Assembly: GCA_965223165.1 (NCBI GenBank)
Contig: CBDCVQ010000018.1
Span: forward strand, 186,001 to 250,000
Length of the DNA: 64,000 nt
Origin: JABDMH01 sp965223165
GTDB taxonomy: Bacteria > Bacteroidota > Bacteroidia > Chitinophagales > Saprospiraceae
Reading direction: 5' to 3'
Notes under the pieces: model-generated
What the model was told of the DNA's origin: nothing
What the model saw: only the letters and a program-made list of their open reading frames with translations
Database searches by the model: none
Shown: positions 1 through 9,191 of the stretch, piece after piece
Position numbering within the stretch: the first letter of the stretch is position 1
Layout: every line of letters starts with the position of its first letter
Made by a program: the position numbers and the translations under genes

Positions 1-536
1 CGGATCCCCCAACTCAGTGGAAACCCCTCTTCCTGACCAAAACAGACGAGATGTTCTCCGTCATGCCGACAAACATTACCACCATGGTCAGCGGCGATCC
101 AGAGGTGACCCCGGCTGTCCTCGAGGAGGCTGGTGATCGTATGTTGTTGAATGCCTTCATCTTCCGTAAGGTATTTGGTCGTGTACCATGCATCCCGCTG
201 CACCTGTGGATCCTCCACAACTACTGGATCGGGATAGCGGACTCGAATCCTTTGGAACGATGCCATGACCTTCGTTGGACCAGGCACGCCATCTCTACCC
301 AGCGCTAACACTTTGAGATTGGACGGCAGTCTGCGTTTGGTCGTTGGTCCCACCGGATGCACATTGGGGTTGGCATTAATTTGCGCCAGATCCCCACGCA
401 GTGGAGTGATTTCCGGCGGCGCGACAGAATCCTTCGATATATGCACAGCCTTTGCCACAGGCAATTGTTGCGCCGCTACACCGGACAGGGTAATGCCTGC
501 AAGCACCGCCAAACAAAATATCGTCCGCTTTTTCAT
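1..536 (-). CDS. Two-component-regulator-type propeller protein, N-terminal part
   Basis: The frame is open from an ATG at 536 to the left edge, so only about 178 residues are visible. It begins with a signal peptide (Met-Lys-Lys-Arg, then a hydrophobic stretch ending in Val-Ala-Ala-Gln). Near residue 130 it has a typical Reg_prop blade, T-I-T-S-L-L-E-D-S-R-G-H-L-W-I. Such blades form the periplasmic sensor of hybrid two-component systems (SusR/HTCS-like) or of propeller-LuxR regulators in Bacteroidota. The kinase or DNA-binding part would lie outside the window. The gene follows susC-susD in the same direction with a 220-bp gap and has its own upstream direct repeat at 590-621. Expected role: sensing the substrate of the neighbouring uptake system. 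The family call is firm; the output domain is unknown. Confidence 0.8.
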   Translation of the reverse strand, partial: MKKRTIFCLAVLAGITLSGVAAQQLPVAKAVHISKDSVAPPEITPLRGDLAQINANPNVHPVGPTTKRRLPSNLKVLALGRDGVPGPTKVMASFQRIRVRYPDPVVVEDPQVQRDAWYTTKYLTEDEGIQQHTITSLLEDSRGHLWIAADHGGNVCRHDGEHLVCFGQEEGFPLSWGI

Positions 537-589
537 TGAGTTGAGCACTTTAATTCAAAAATTACGGATTACCGTCTGCAATTCCAGTA

Positions 590-621
590 TTTGCAACAAT
601 AGTTCGCACTTTGCAACAATA
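590..621 (-). promoter_or_regulatory. Direct-repeat element upstream of propeller gene
   Basis: Two copies of TTTGCAACAATA (plus-strand reading) are spaced 20 bp apart, start to start, about 55-85 bp before the ATG at 536. The same repeated word occurs at the same distance before susC (6840-6868). A TAATTTTTG (minus strand, 556-564) between the repeat and the gene could be the Bacteroidota -7 element. Binding of a shared regulator is inference. Confidence 0.5.
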
Positions 622-758
622 CGTCTTAATTCCACGGGTCATGGATCTATCGTTACTGTTGTTCTCGATGCTCAGTCGGAAAGGTGTTGGCTCAAGGAAT
701 GGCCTCCCCAACATTCATCTGCGGGTAAGCATGCATACGGACTCGGCGACTGCGCGTT

Positions 759-2246
759 TCAGCAATCACCTGGATAATCCTGACTGATATTTGGATTGGC
801 ATCGACCTCCATCTGCGGAATGGGCCAGCGCAAGCGACAGTCGTCATAGGGGATACCGTTCACATCGCGCTTCAACCGCATGAGGTCGTGAAACCGATTA
901 CCTTCCATCAGTAATTCTATTTGTCTTTCCAGGATAATCGCTTCGATCAGATCCTCCGCGCTGTTGAAGTCCTGCGGGTCGTAAAGCACTACATCGTCCG
1001 GAAGCAGGCTTCCGTTTTCATCATACACTTCCAGAGAACGGGCTCGAATCATATTTAGGTAAGAGACTGCTCCCGAGATGTCGTTCATTCGCGCCAGACA
1101 TTCGGCGTGCATGAGGAGGACTTCGGCGTAGCGCATGGCCGGCACGTCATCACTTAGGTCAGGACTTTCGTATTTAAGAGACCGCCATTCCGGGGTGCCC
1201 CCATTTGTGAGATTGCGGTATCGCAAATCTACCGCGTTCCAGCCGTTTGCATGGAGCGCTGCCCTCTGTCCATCACTGAAAATTGGATCAAAGGCACGTG
1301 CGCGAAGATCCCCGGACAACATGACAGAATTGCAACTTATGCCCAGCGTCAGCCCAAGCAGCCCATTGGGCTCCTGCGGGGTATGCGACACGGACCAAAT
1401 CTCTTCTCGAGTTCCACCCCTAAAATAAGCTTCCGGCGGGTCGGCCAGCATAAATTGGTCAGAGTCAATAAGAGCGCTTGTATGATCCAGCGCAACCGCA
1501 TAGTCTCCTTGTTGAAAGGCGACCTCCGCCAGAAATGCGATGGCCGCCCATGGGTTAGCACGCCCACTGCTCATAACGGCCCCCTGAAGCAATTCAAAAG
1601 CCATTTTGAAATCAAGGTCAATTTGCGCGTACACCGCTGCCACCGTGGCTCGCGGTAAGTTTTCCAGCTCACTGGCAGCTGTCACCCCGAATAAGGGCAG
1701 CGGCACAGCGGGTTCACCAGCGTTCACTTGGTTCATCGGCTTTGCGAATAACCGCACGAGCTGAAAACTCGCAAACGCACGCAGAAAGTGTGCTTCGCCG
1801 GTAAGCCTGTTGGCGTCCTCCGCGGTAAGAGTATTGTCAGACTCCAATGCCGCGACCTCCTCAATAAGCACATTTGCCTGATTGATGGTGCTATACGCTA
1901 GAAGCCACATATCGTCCAGGTGATTGTTGTCGGCGGTCAGTGCAAGTAAGTCATAATCCTGGGTTTGCTCGCATGAACCGGAAAGCACCGTTACATCCTC
2001 GGTCATGAGATCTGGCAGAACCACCCAAAACAAGTCACCCCCGAACCCGATAAGGCTCTGGTATGACCCGAGAAGAACGCGTTCGAGGTCCTCCAAATTG
2101 CTAAATCCCTGGTCAAGCGGCAGCGCAGCGCTGGGATTGACATCTTCCAGGAAATCCTCGCAGGACATCATGAGAAAGCCAACGGCAATGGCCAATAGCA
2201 TGCTGGTCAACTTCACCCTTAATCCGAATCTGATCTGCTGTCTCAC
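759..2246 (-). CDS. RagB/SusD family nutrient-uptake lipoprotein
   Basis: This 495-residue surface lipoprotein forms the lid of a SusC TonB-dependent transporter and binds the ligand. The N-terminus is a lipoprotein signal ending in a Leu-Met-Met-Ser-Cys lipobox, followed by the family-typical E-D-F-L-E-D-V-N-P-S-A-A. TPR-like helices occupy the N-terminal half, and the SusD C-terminal domain follows, with typical words such as A-E-V-L-L-M-H-A-E and L-L-M-E-G-N-R-F-H-D-L. Length is normal. The annotated start is a GTG whose last bases overlap the TGA of susC (GTGA), so the two are translationally coupled. A second GTG ten codons later would also give a good signal peptide. The gene is intact although its partner susC is interrupted. 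The substrate cannot be told from sequence. Confidence 0.95.
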   Translation of the reverse strand: MRQQIRFGLRVKLTSMLLAIAVGFLMMSCEDFLEDVNPSAALPLDQGFSNLEDLERVLLGSYQSLIGFGGDLFWVVLPDLMTEDVTVLSGSCEQTQDYDLLALTADNNHLDDMWLLAYSTINQANVLIEEVAALESDNTLTAEDANRLTGEAHFLRAFASFQLVRLFAKPMNQVNAGEPAVPLPLFGVTAASELENLPRATVAAVYAQIDLDFKMAFELLQGAVMSSGRANPWAAIAFLAEVAFQQGDYAVALDHTSALIDSDQFMLADPPEAYFRGGTREEIWSVSHTPQEPNGLLGLTLGISCNSVMLSGDLRARAFDPIFSDGQRAALHANGWNAVDLRYRNLTNGGTPEWRSLKYESPDLSDDVPAMRYAEVLLMHAECLARMNDISGAVSYLNMIRARSLEVYDENGSLLPDDVVLYDPQDFNSAEDLIEAIILERQIELLMEGNRFHDLMRLKRDVNGIPYDDCRLRWPIPQMEVDANPNISQDYPGDC

Positions 2247-3893
2247 AACTCGAGTTTTATGCCAAATGAGAGAGAACGACTGAGGGCCACGCTGTTAAAA
2301 TTGAATGCCGAAAAAGGTTGATCTACATTGGACCAGGTAGCCTCTGGGTCGATATTGTAGGCACCGCTGAGTGTCCAAAGATTCTGGCCGGCCAAATAGA
2401 CGGTCAAGGCATTCGCTTTACTTCCCAGGATAGCAAATCGATACCCCAGTTGTACATTCTTCAGCCGCAGGTAGTCACCCGGTTCCAACCATCGTGTCGA
2501 TTCTTGGGATCCATTCAGCACACCCAGCCTGGCTTCAGGAACGTCGCTGTTCGCATTTTCAGGTGTCCAGCTACTGCGCTGCCGTCCGTTTTTATTGAAC
2601 TCCGTCAGAAAACCATCTTCAATAAAAAAATTCTGGCTATAGATACGGTGTCCGAGTCCGGCTTGAAATGCCGCCGAAGCAAATAATCCATGAAATTTGA
2701 AGTCCAGATAAAATCCTCCCGTGAATGTTGGGATCGCACTTCCTGACACCAATCGGCTGCTATTCGAAGGATACCTACTGGAAGAGCCATCCAATTCCAC
2801 GTCATAAAACAGTGCGTCACCATTCGCTTTGTCGACACCGTCATACTGCACCAGGTAGTAAGTACTCAGCGACTCTCCCACACGCAATATCTGTCCGGAT
2901 GAGACAATGTCATCACCAGATCCATCGCCATCACCATCTGGCAGTGCAGTAATCTCGTTTTCAATAAAGGCACCATTCAATCCCAGTCCAATCTCGATAT
3001 TTGGCTTCGGTCGCCAGTTGGAACCGATCTGAAATTCAACGCCTCGATTCCGCACGGATCCGGTGTTGCCAGCGATGTCGATGACTCCGTTTGAAAGGGG
3101 CACAGGCAGGAAGAAGAGCAAACCATCCGTATCCTTGATAAACAGGGATACCTTGCCGTTCAACTTGTCTTGCCAAAGACCGAAACTGGTACTTATGTTG
3201 TACTGCACAGTAGTCTCCCAGGTCAGTTCGTCATTGCCAATGCGCGTAGGTATGGTTGCCGCTGGTTGCCCCTGATAACTAAAGCGATAGGTGAGAACCG
3301 ACCTGCTATCGAAATTACCGATCTCGGCATTTCCCGTCTTGCCAATGCTCCCACTTAACTTCAGATAATCAAATGTACTACTGTGCTGCAGGAACCCTTC
3401 CTCCGAAATCATCCAGGCCAATGATACCGCAGGAAACAGCCCCCATCGATTCTTTGCGCCAAATCGAGATGAGCCATCATAACGCAGTGAAGTGGATGCA
3501 AACACCTTGTTGTCAAAAGCGTAGTTGGCACGGGTAAAGAATCCTACAAACCGGTAGCCTTCAGACTCCGAATATCCCTCGGTATGTCCCGCTGAGCCTA
3601 GGTCTTTCAGTTGCCTGTTAGGAAATCCTCTTCCGAAACCTTCGAGATATGTAGCAGAAGTCCATTGCACCTGGTTACCTCCCAATATTGTCGCTTCGCT
3701 GCGGGACGACAGATCAAATGTCCACGAAGCCGTATTGGTCCAGAGGTAGTTTTGGTCAAAATTTGTGCTCACAAAACCAGCACCGCCAACTTGCCTTGGC
3801 AATCGCGTCCGATCAGAAAAAAAATCATTTTCCTCCACCAATGAGAACTCCGGGTTGAATTCACTTTTGAGCACGAGCCCGGACCTGGTTGAA

Positions 3894-3901
3894 AATTGAA
3901 C
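3894..3901. repeat. Target-site duplication, left copy
   Basis: The 8-bp AATTGAAC directly abuts the left end of the IS66-type element and is repeated exactly at 5441-5448. Confidence 0.9.
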
Positions 3902-5440
3902 GTAACTACTCAGTAGGTTTTAGGACAATGTGAGGATCTATCAAGGCCTCAAATGGATGGATACCTTGTTTGATTGCGGAGTCAACGATGGTTCGTAAGA
4001 TTGCGAATCGTCTCGCTCCATGATAAGATCTAAAGGTGCCGGATATTTTGTTTTTAAGTTTGATCATTCGGATGGCTCTTTCGCTGTGATTGTTGTCGGG
4101 CATTACACCACGGTCATATAGGCATATGGTGATAGATTTTCGTAGCCTAATAAGTCGATCTCTCAGGGTTCTGACCTTTTTATGTGATCGAAGCAGTGGA
4201 CTAGATAGAATCTGGTCCAACTGTTCTTCGACGGCCTCCTTGCGGTTGGTCGGTATTCTGGACAGTCGGCACAAGCGGAAGATCTCCTGTAGTATGCCAT
4301 CTAATTTTGTAGCCCACCTAGATCCATGGAATTCTTTGAGCCCTTGGCATTCTCTACGTATATGTGCCAAGCATATCTGATGTCCCTTTGACTGGGTGTT
4401 TAAATGTGTTTTCCAACAATCACTGATCAATACTGCCTTCTTGAATCCATCCGGGAATAGCGCCTTACTGGTCTGTGACCCCCGATTATTCGATATATGA
4501 AACAGGCTGTACCTGCTGGTTACCCACGTCCATATCCAATTCTTCTTACCCTCTACACTCACACCACTTTCATCCACTCCTACCGATTTACTTTGCCTTA
4601 TCTGCTCTATTATCTGTCCATAGGACTCTGTGCATTCCTTTGCTTTTGCCTTCATTATGTTATCCACTGTCCCCTCACTTGCCTTGCGACCAAACAACAC
4701 CTCTAAGGTCTCTACTAATCTGCGATAGGGCAGCATCTGCCGTACCGACAAATACACCACTAAATTCTTCCATCTTCGCCCATACCTCACCACCGGTCCC
4801 CCCTGCAAATCCCCTTCATACTCTGATCTACTCCATTGTTCACATTGATCGCACTGTTTGGCCCACCTCCTGTGTTCTACTACTTCTAAATCTAGTGGCG
4901 GTATATCCCATATTTGCTTGCGTTCTATCACTTCTCCTTCCACCTGCGTCAGATCAGATGCGCAATGACTACATTGTTTCACCTCGTAATCCTTATACCT
5001 GTCCACCGATTCACTCAGTTCCAAGGTCGTTCCTTTGTGACCCGGCTGCCCTCCCTTCCTGCGCTTACTCTTTGTCCGTAGCGATCTGGTCCTTCTCTTT
5101 TCTGACTGCTTATCCCTTGAGGGTGGCAATGACGTATTCCTACTATTTTTTCCCCGCAAAATCTCTATCTCTTTCTCCAGCAATGCCATCCGCTCCATTA
5201 GCGACAACACTAAGTCTATTAGTTGCTCTCGCGATAAACGTTCTAATTCTTTTCGATCTATCATACATATGCAAATATCGCATATGTATCTTATACAATT
5301 CCAGCCATCTTCAAGGAATTATCAACTATTTCTCAACAACTGTGGATAAACCTTCTGATTTTCCACTTCTCCTCGAAATCTTCCTGTCCAAATGTGGATA
5401 ACTTTTTAATTTTTCTAATTCTACCCTGCTGAGTAGTTAC
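3902..5440 (-). mobile_element. IS66-family insertion sequence inside susC
   Basis: The element is 1539 bp. Its ends are imperfect inverted repeats: GTAACTACTCAGTAGG on the left and the complement of CCTGCTGAGTAGTTAC on the right. They begin with the GTAA typical of IS66. An exact 8-bp duplication, AATTGAAC, flanks it; 8 bp is the IS66-family length. It carries a single transposase gene without the accessory tnpA/tnpB, as in the ISBst12-type subgroup. Intact ends, intact duplication and an intact transposase point to a recent insertion. Confidence 0.93.
3906..5264 (-). CDS. IS66-family transposase (TnpC type)
   Basis: The 452-residue DDE transposase has an N-terminal coiled coil (about residues 10-40, L-S-R-E-Q-L-I-D-L-V-L-S-L), a basic Ser/Arg/Lys-rich linker with G-Q-P-G-H-K-G, and a Cys-pair zinc-finger-like segment (C-S-H-C; C-D-Q-C-E-Q-W). 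The catalytic core follows, with V-G-V-D-E-S-G (first Asp), L-I-S-D-C-W-K-T-H (second Asp) and D-N-N-H-S-E-R-A-I-R (Glu). The C-terminal G-T-F-R-S-Y-H-G-A and H-P-F-E-A-L are characteristic of IS66. The stop lies two bases inside the left inverted repeat. The gene appears full length and functional. It lies in the same direction as susC. Confidence 0.95.
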   Translation of the reverse strand: MIDRKELERLSREQLIDLVLSLMERMALLEKEIEILRGKNSRNTSLPPSRDKQSEKRRTRSLRTKSKRRKGGQPGHKGTTLELSESVDRYKDYEVKQCSHCASDLTQVEGEVIERKQIWDIPPLDLEVVEHRRWAKQCDQCEQWSRSEYEGDLQGGPVVRYGRRWKNLVVYLSVRQMLPYRRLVETLEVLFGRKASEGTVDNIMKAKAKECTESYGQIIEQIRQSKSVGVDESGVSVEGKKNWIWTWVTSRYSLFHISNNRGSQTSKALFPDGFKKAVLISDCWKTHLNTQSKGHQICLAHIRRECQGLKEFHGSRWATKLDGILQEIFRLCRLSRIPTNRKEAVEEQLDQILSSPLLRSHKKVRTLRDRLIRLRKSITICLYDRGVMPDNNHSERAIRMIKLKNKISGTFRSYHGARRFAILRTIVDSAIKQGIHPFEALIDPHIVLKPTE

Positions 5441-5448
5441 AATTGAAC
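5441..5448. repeat. Target-site duplication, right copy
   Basis: This is the second copy of AATTGAAC, abutting the right end of the IS66-type element. One of the two copies belongs to the original susC reading frame. Confidence 0.9.
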
Positions 5449-6811
5449 AAATACGCCCGCTCGTACTTGGGAAATGGCATGTTGCAAATCTGCTTCGGTC
5501 AACTCGACATAAGGATTCCATTGGAAATTATAGCGCGCCGTACTATAGGCCAAAATGGGTTCACCATTTTCGTCGAATGGCTTTTCCGTCGGTGGAAAAT
5601 TGGCACCTCCCCAGGTGGGACTTGCACTGATATTCAGACCTTCAAAAAAGCGCGACCGATTGGTCCGGGACAAATTGATGTTTACGCCCGTCTTCCATTT
5701 GGCACCAATGAGCTGATTGATTTTTGCCTGTAGGGCATAGCGTTTCATTCCCTTGGTGATCATATAATCATCTTCACTCCGGTATCCGGCGCCCAGGTAA
5801 TAGTTCGTGGTTGCCGAGCCGCCAGAAACGGAGACATGCACATCCAGAAACATCGCTGTCCTTGTGAGTACTTCCCACCAATCTATGGTTTGAACGGCCT
5901 CGGGATCGGGATACAGGAGGTCATTGGGACCGTCCACAGCTTCGACCGCCCGATTCCATGCCTGGGCATATTCCGGACCGGTCATGCGGTCAGGCACCAC
6001 CGTGGGTTGAGACAACCCCACCTGATAAGACAGCTCCACTTTTGCGGGCATGTTAAATTCACCCTGCTTGGTGGTAATCAAAATGACCCCATTTGAGCCC
6101 CGGGCTCCATAGATGGCGGTGGCTGCACCGTCCTTCAATACCTCCACAGAAGCAATGTTATTTGGGTCCAGACCAATCATTTTGTCAGATCCGGGGCCTC
6201 CGACCGGCCACCCGACATACGTGTCTGTAATAATCCCGTCTATGACGTAGAGTGGCTGATTACTGCCATTAATGGACGTTTGCCCGCGTATCCGCACATT
6301 CATGGCGGCACCGACAGCCCCGGAAGACTGCACGATCTGTACACCGGCCAACCGTCCCTGCAAAGCCTGCAGGGGTGTCGCTTTGACCGCGCCGGCGTAA
6401 ATCTTGCTATCGGCCGATTCGATCTCGCTGGTTAACTTTCGCCTGGTGGAAGTGCCAAAGCCCACCACGACAGCTTCGTCGAGCGGAATGGACACATCGG
6501 TCATTACCAGGTCGATGATTTCCTGACCACCGATGCGAATCTCCCTGGTTAGAAATCCAACATAACTAAAGGTCAGCAGGCTATCCATGACGGAGACCCG
6601 GATGGAATAGGTTCCATCGGGCCCAGAGATCGCTCCCGATGCGCTTCCCTGAGACACTATGTTCACCCCGATGAGAGGCACGCCTGCCTCATCTGTCACC
6701 GTACCTTGGATAAGTTGCTGCGCACAGACCTTTGTTAGGCAAGCAAATGGTGCCAGCGCGAGGAGCATACAGAGTGTTTTCATACAGGCCGTCTTGGTAG
6801 CTCTGGGGCTT

Positions 6812-6868
6812 CAAAGATTAAGGTTATGGCAGCACCCTACAACAATAGGACAAGCCTTTGCAACAATA
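6812..6868 (-). promoter_or_regulatory. susC promoter with direct-repeat operator
   Basis: On the minus strand two TATTGTTG words (plus-strand CAACAATA at 6840-6847 and 6861-6868) are spaced 21 bp apart. The proximal one is followed after 19 bp by TAATCTTTG (6812-6820). This resembles the Bacteroidota housekeeping promoter (TTTG, 19-21 bp, TAnnTTTG). The repeat pair recurs upstream of the propeller gene. The proximal repeat may serve both as the -33 region and as part of an operator; that is inference. Confidence 0.5.
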
Positions 6869-7161
6869 TCAAATGCATTGATACAATAAGACAAGCGAGT
6901 TTCAGGGAATGGCAGGGCCGACCATGTCAATCATTGTCATCAGCATACGACGAGGTCCTAACTGGCCAATGGAGACTAAGCTGTGCCCTCCTCCCTTACA
7001 CCCACAAGGGCATCCGGCATCTATATCTGACGGCGGGCCCAAAAGCTTGCCAAAAGCTCCGAGGAAGATGTATGGTTTCATACGAAGGAATAGGGTAGGT
7101 TATGGAAAAAAATTGATCAAACGCGCCCCCAGCAGCAAGCTCCAAATATTGGGTGGGACTA

Positions 7162-7380
7162 GTAGAGTTTCGCATTAAATCCTGTAGCTAATTCTAATGT
7201 CCTTGGTCCGCATACTTCGTTGCAAAGCCTCGCCATAGCTACGGCTAGCCAGCCACCCGCTGTCGTGGTTCCCTCACTTCTCGCATCGTCATGCTCGACT
7301 CTTCGAGATCCCTTGGTCATGCCTCGTCTGCGACCAAAATCCGATTAGAGCTATTCAACATATCTAATGCGAAACGCTAC
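7162..7380. mobile_element. MITE family A, copy 1 (219 bp)
   Basis: This non-coding element has terminal inverted repeats GTAGAGTTTCGCATTA / TAATGCGAAACGCTAC and is flanked by TA on both sides. It is about as similar to copy 4 as a recently dispersed family would be, with shared internal words such as TTGGTCCGCATACTTCGTTG. TA flanks suggest mobilisation by an IS630/Tc1-type transposase not seen here. Confidence 0.85.
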
Positions 7381-7388
7381 TAGTACTA

Positions 7389-7549
7389 GTGGTCTGTAAC
7401 ACTGAAAGCGGAATGCCCGATCGCATTCTTTCGCACCAACTCTTCATCGCCAGAAGCCTTACGTAGCTTAGGCTATGTGCGGTTCTGTCTCTTCGATTTG
7501 ATACGAAATAATTGCGATCCATGCATCCCTTTTCAATGTTACAGTCCAC
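7389..7549. mobile_element. MITE family B (161 bp)
   Basis: The element has inverted repeats GTGGTCTGTAACACTGAAA / TTTCAATGTTACAGTCCAC (17 of 19 positions match) and TA on both sides. It sits 6 bp from MITE-A copy 1. There is no coding potential and it is a single copy in this window. No transposase with matching ends is present. Confidence 0.65.
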
Positions 7550-7780
7550 TAATATAGATAACGCTGCATCACCACACCAGTTACCCTATCGGGATGGCCG
7601 CCGGGCATGCTTCACGCTATGAGGCACAGGCACCGAATCAGAGTTTGCAAAATGTGAACCGTCGGACACTACCCTGAACCATCATCGTCCTGGCATAGTG
7701 ACGGAGACATTCGCTTGAGTTAGCACGCATAATAATTGTCTGCCATTTGCGTACATCAGTGAGATCGCTAATCTTGTGAT

Positions 7781-7981
7781 GTGAAAGTCAGAATAATAAA
7801 TTGGAAAAATGTTGTTGATCAGGTTCGACAAGATAAGCGGAAGAAAAGCGCTTTCAGTGACTTTCGCGATAGGCTGATTGATGCAGATTGGTACAAACCT
7901 CAAGATATTCTAGATTCATGTGGCAACTCGGATCTAATTACATGGGAACCTCCGACAACCTGTCTTATGCTAAAAAAATGA
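7781..7981 (+). pseudogene. HigB-toxin-like remnant
   Basis: The 66-residue frame has the opening layout of HigB-type mRNA interferases: a short beta strand, then K-S-A-F-S-D-F-R-D-R-L, then A-D-W-Y-K-P-Q-D-I. It lacks the conserved second half of that family (the F-N-I-G-G-N-x-Y-R region). The stop overlaps an ATG (ATGA), from which only a 21-residue frame follows. I read it as a truncated toxin gene whose partner has been lost. An unrelated small protein is possible. Confidence 0.3.
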
Positions 7982-8134
7982 GTAAAGCCTATATTTCGGG
8001 AAACTTAGCAGGGGCCTACCTAAAGGCATTGCCAGGTGATTGATGAATGAGGGCAAGACAGATCGCATAATTTTTTGATTCTCTAGCTGTAGAATATTCT
8101 TTTTTTGCTGATTTTTCATCTGTTTTCAACCTTT

Positions 8135-9151
8135 CTATCCCGACATGGATTGTAGATATACTCTTCTACGCAGGTTATAGCAGATGTTCATCATCGTGAT
8201 TGCTGCGGTGTTTCGAATCATTCCTATTTGATGGACCATCACCCGCCCCATTTGCTGATGCATATCGCCAAATACGTGTTCTACACTAGCACGTATCTTT
8301 GATTTCCTTGTATTGATGTCTTTGTCCTTTTCGGTCAGCGGTTTATTACGATATCCCTTGAGATGAACTCTGCTCGTTATCTTTTTACGTTTTAGCTTCT
8401 CTTCTGTCTTTTTACTGCGATAGGCAGAGTCAGCATATAACTCATGGCCGCTGTCACTGTCCTCAAGCAGATGATCCAACATCTGAGAGTCGTGCACGCT
8501 CGCCGCGCTTACTTCGAAGTTCGTGATCAGTTTACTGCCCTTGTCCACCTTGATATGATTCTTGTACCCAAAGCGACTCTGCTTATCCTTATTAGTCCAG
8601 CTTGCATCGGTGTCCTTTTGACGAGACTTATTCACCGACCACTCTTCCGGTTTCTTGCCAGCCTTGATCCGAGCATTCTCATCTCGACTATTACGCTGTT
8701 TGGGTGCATCTACTATGCTGGCATCCACTATCGATCCGTTATTCATTATCAATCCCTGTTTCCCGAGTTCATCTCTAAGCCTGATGAATATCTGATCGAT
8801 CACCCCTGCCTGCACCACCGCCTCGTTGAAATCCCAAAACGTATTTGCATCTGGAACTTTATCTCCAAGGCCAATGCCCAAAAACCGCTGAAAACTAAGC
8901 CTGTCCTTAATGTGAAACTCCAGCTTCTCAAAAGACAGATCATACATTGATCGCAGAATCAATGCCTTTAGCATCATTACCTTGTCAAATGACGGCCTGC
9001 CTCCCTTCTTAGGGTCCTTCTTCCTAAATACGCTCTCAACCAGCTCTCTATAGCTCTCAAAATCACTGTACTTAGCCAACTTCTCCAATGGATCTCCCAT
9101 TTTTGAAAGCTCTTCCAACCGAAATTCCTCATCAAATAATGTAGACTTCAT
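8135..9151 (-). CDS. IS5-family transposase
   Basis: The 338-residue DDE transposase has the IS5-group layout. An N-terminal helical domain contains K-G-G-R-P-S-F-D-K-V-M-M-L-K-A-L. The first catalytic Asp is in G-S-I-V-D-A-S-I-V-D-A-P, the second in L-Y-A-D-S-A-Y-R-S, and the Glu in R-A-S-V-E-H-V-F-G. Family-typical F-G-Y-K-N-H-I-K-V-D precedes the second Asp. The gene looks complete. The element ends are not clear to me; GGAAACTTA near 7997 and the complement of TAAGGTTTCC near 9190-9199 are weak candidates, which would give about 1.2 kb. It separates the HigB-like remnant from the polymerase-like remnant and may have destroyed the 5' part of the latter. Confidence 0.92.
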   Translation of the reverse strand: MKSTLFDEEFRLEELSKMGDPLEKLAKYSDFESYRELVESVFRKKDPKKGGRPSFDKVMMLKALILRSMYDLSFEKLEFHIKDRLSFQRFLGIGLGDKVPDANTFWDFNEAVVQAGVIDQIFIRLRDELGKQGLIMNNGSIVDASIVDAPKQRNSRDENARIKAGKKPEEWSVNKSRQKDTDASWTNKDKQSRFGYKNHIKVDKGSKLITNFEVSAASVHDSQMLDHLLEDSDSGHELYADSAYRSKKTEEKLKRKKITSRVHLKGYRNKPLTEKDKDINTRKSKIRASVEHVFGDMHQQMGRVMVHQIGMIRNTAAITMMNICYNLRRRVYLQSMSG

Positions 9152-9191
9152 CTCTCATTCTTTGCTCACTACAAATTAAGAAATTTCATAA

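Larger units (their letters stand above)
2243..6783 (-). pseudogene. SusC/RagA TonB-linked outer-membrane protein, split by an IS
   Basis: The gene starts at 6783 with a signal peptide, a carboxypeptidase-regulatory-like domain (G-T-V-T-D-E-A-G) and the TonB plug (A-V-V-V-G-F-G-T-S). It runs to 5449, where an IS66-type element interrupts it, and continues from 3901 to 2243 with the beta-barrel, ending in an aromatic-rich C-terminus. Removing 3902-5448 restores one frame across the junction (G-V-F-V-Q then F-S-T-R-S-G). The restored gene is 2994 bp, or 997 residues, the usual SusC size. As found, the upstream piece ends three codons into the insertion (Val-Gln-Leu, stop), so no barrel is made from it. 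The downstream piece has no signal peptide. Transport function is therefore probably lost unless the element excises. susD overlaps the 3' end by four bases. Confidence 0.93.

Noticed and set aside
4475..5401. 308-residue plus-strand frame
   Set aside because: Antisense of the IS66 transposase with Ser/Leu/Pro-rich shadow composition.
8444..8950. 168-residue plus-strand frame
   Set aside because: Antisense of the IS5-type transposase.
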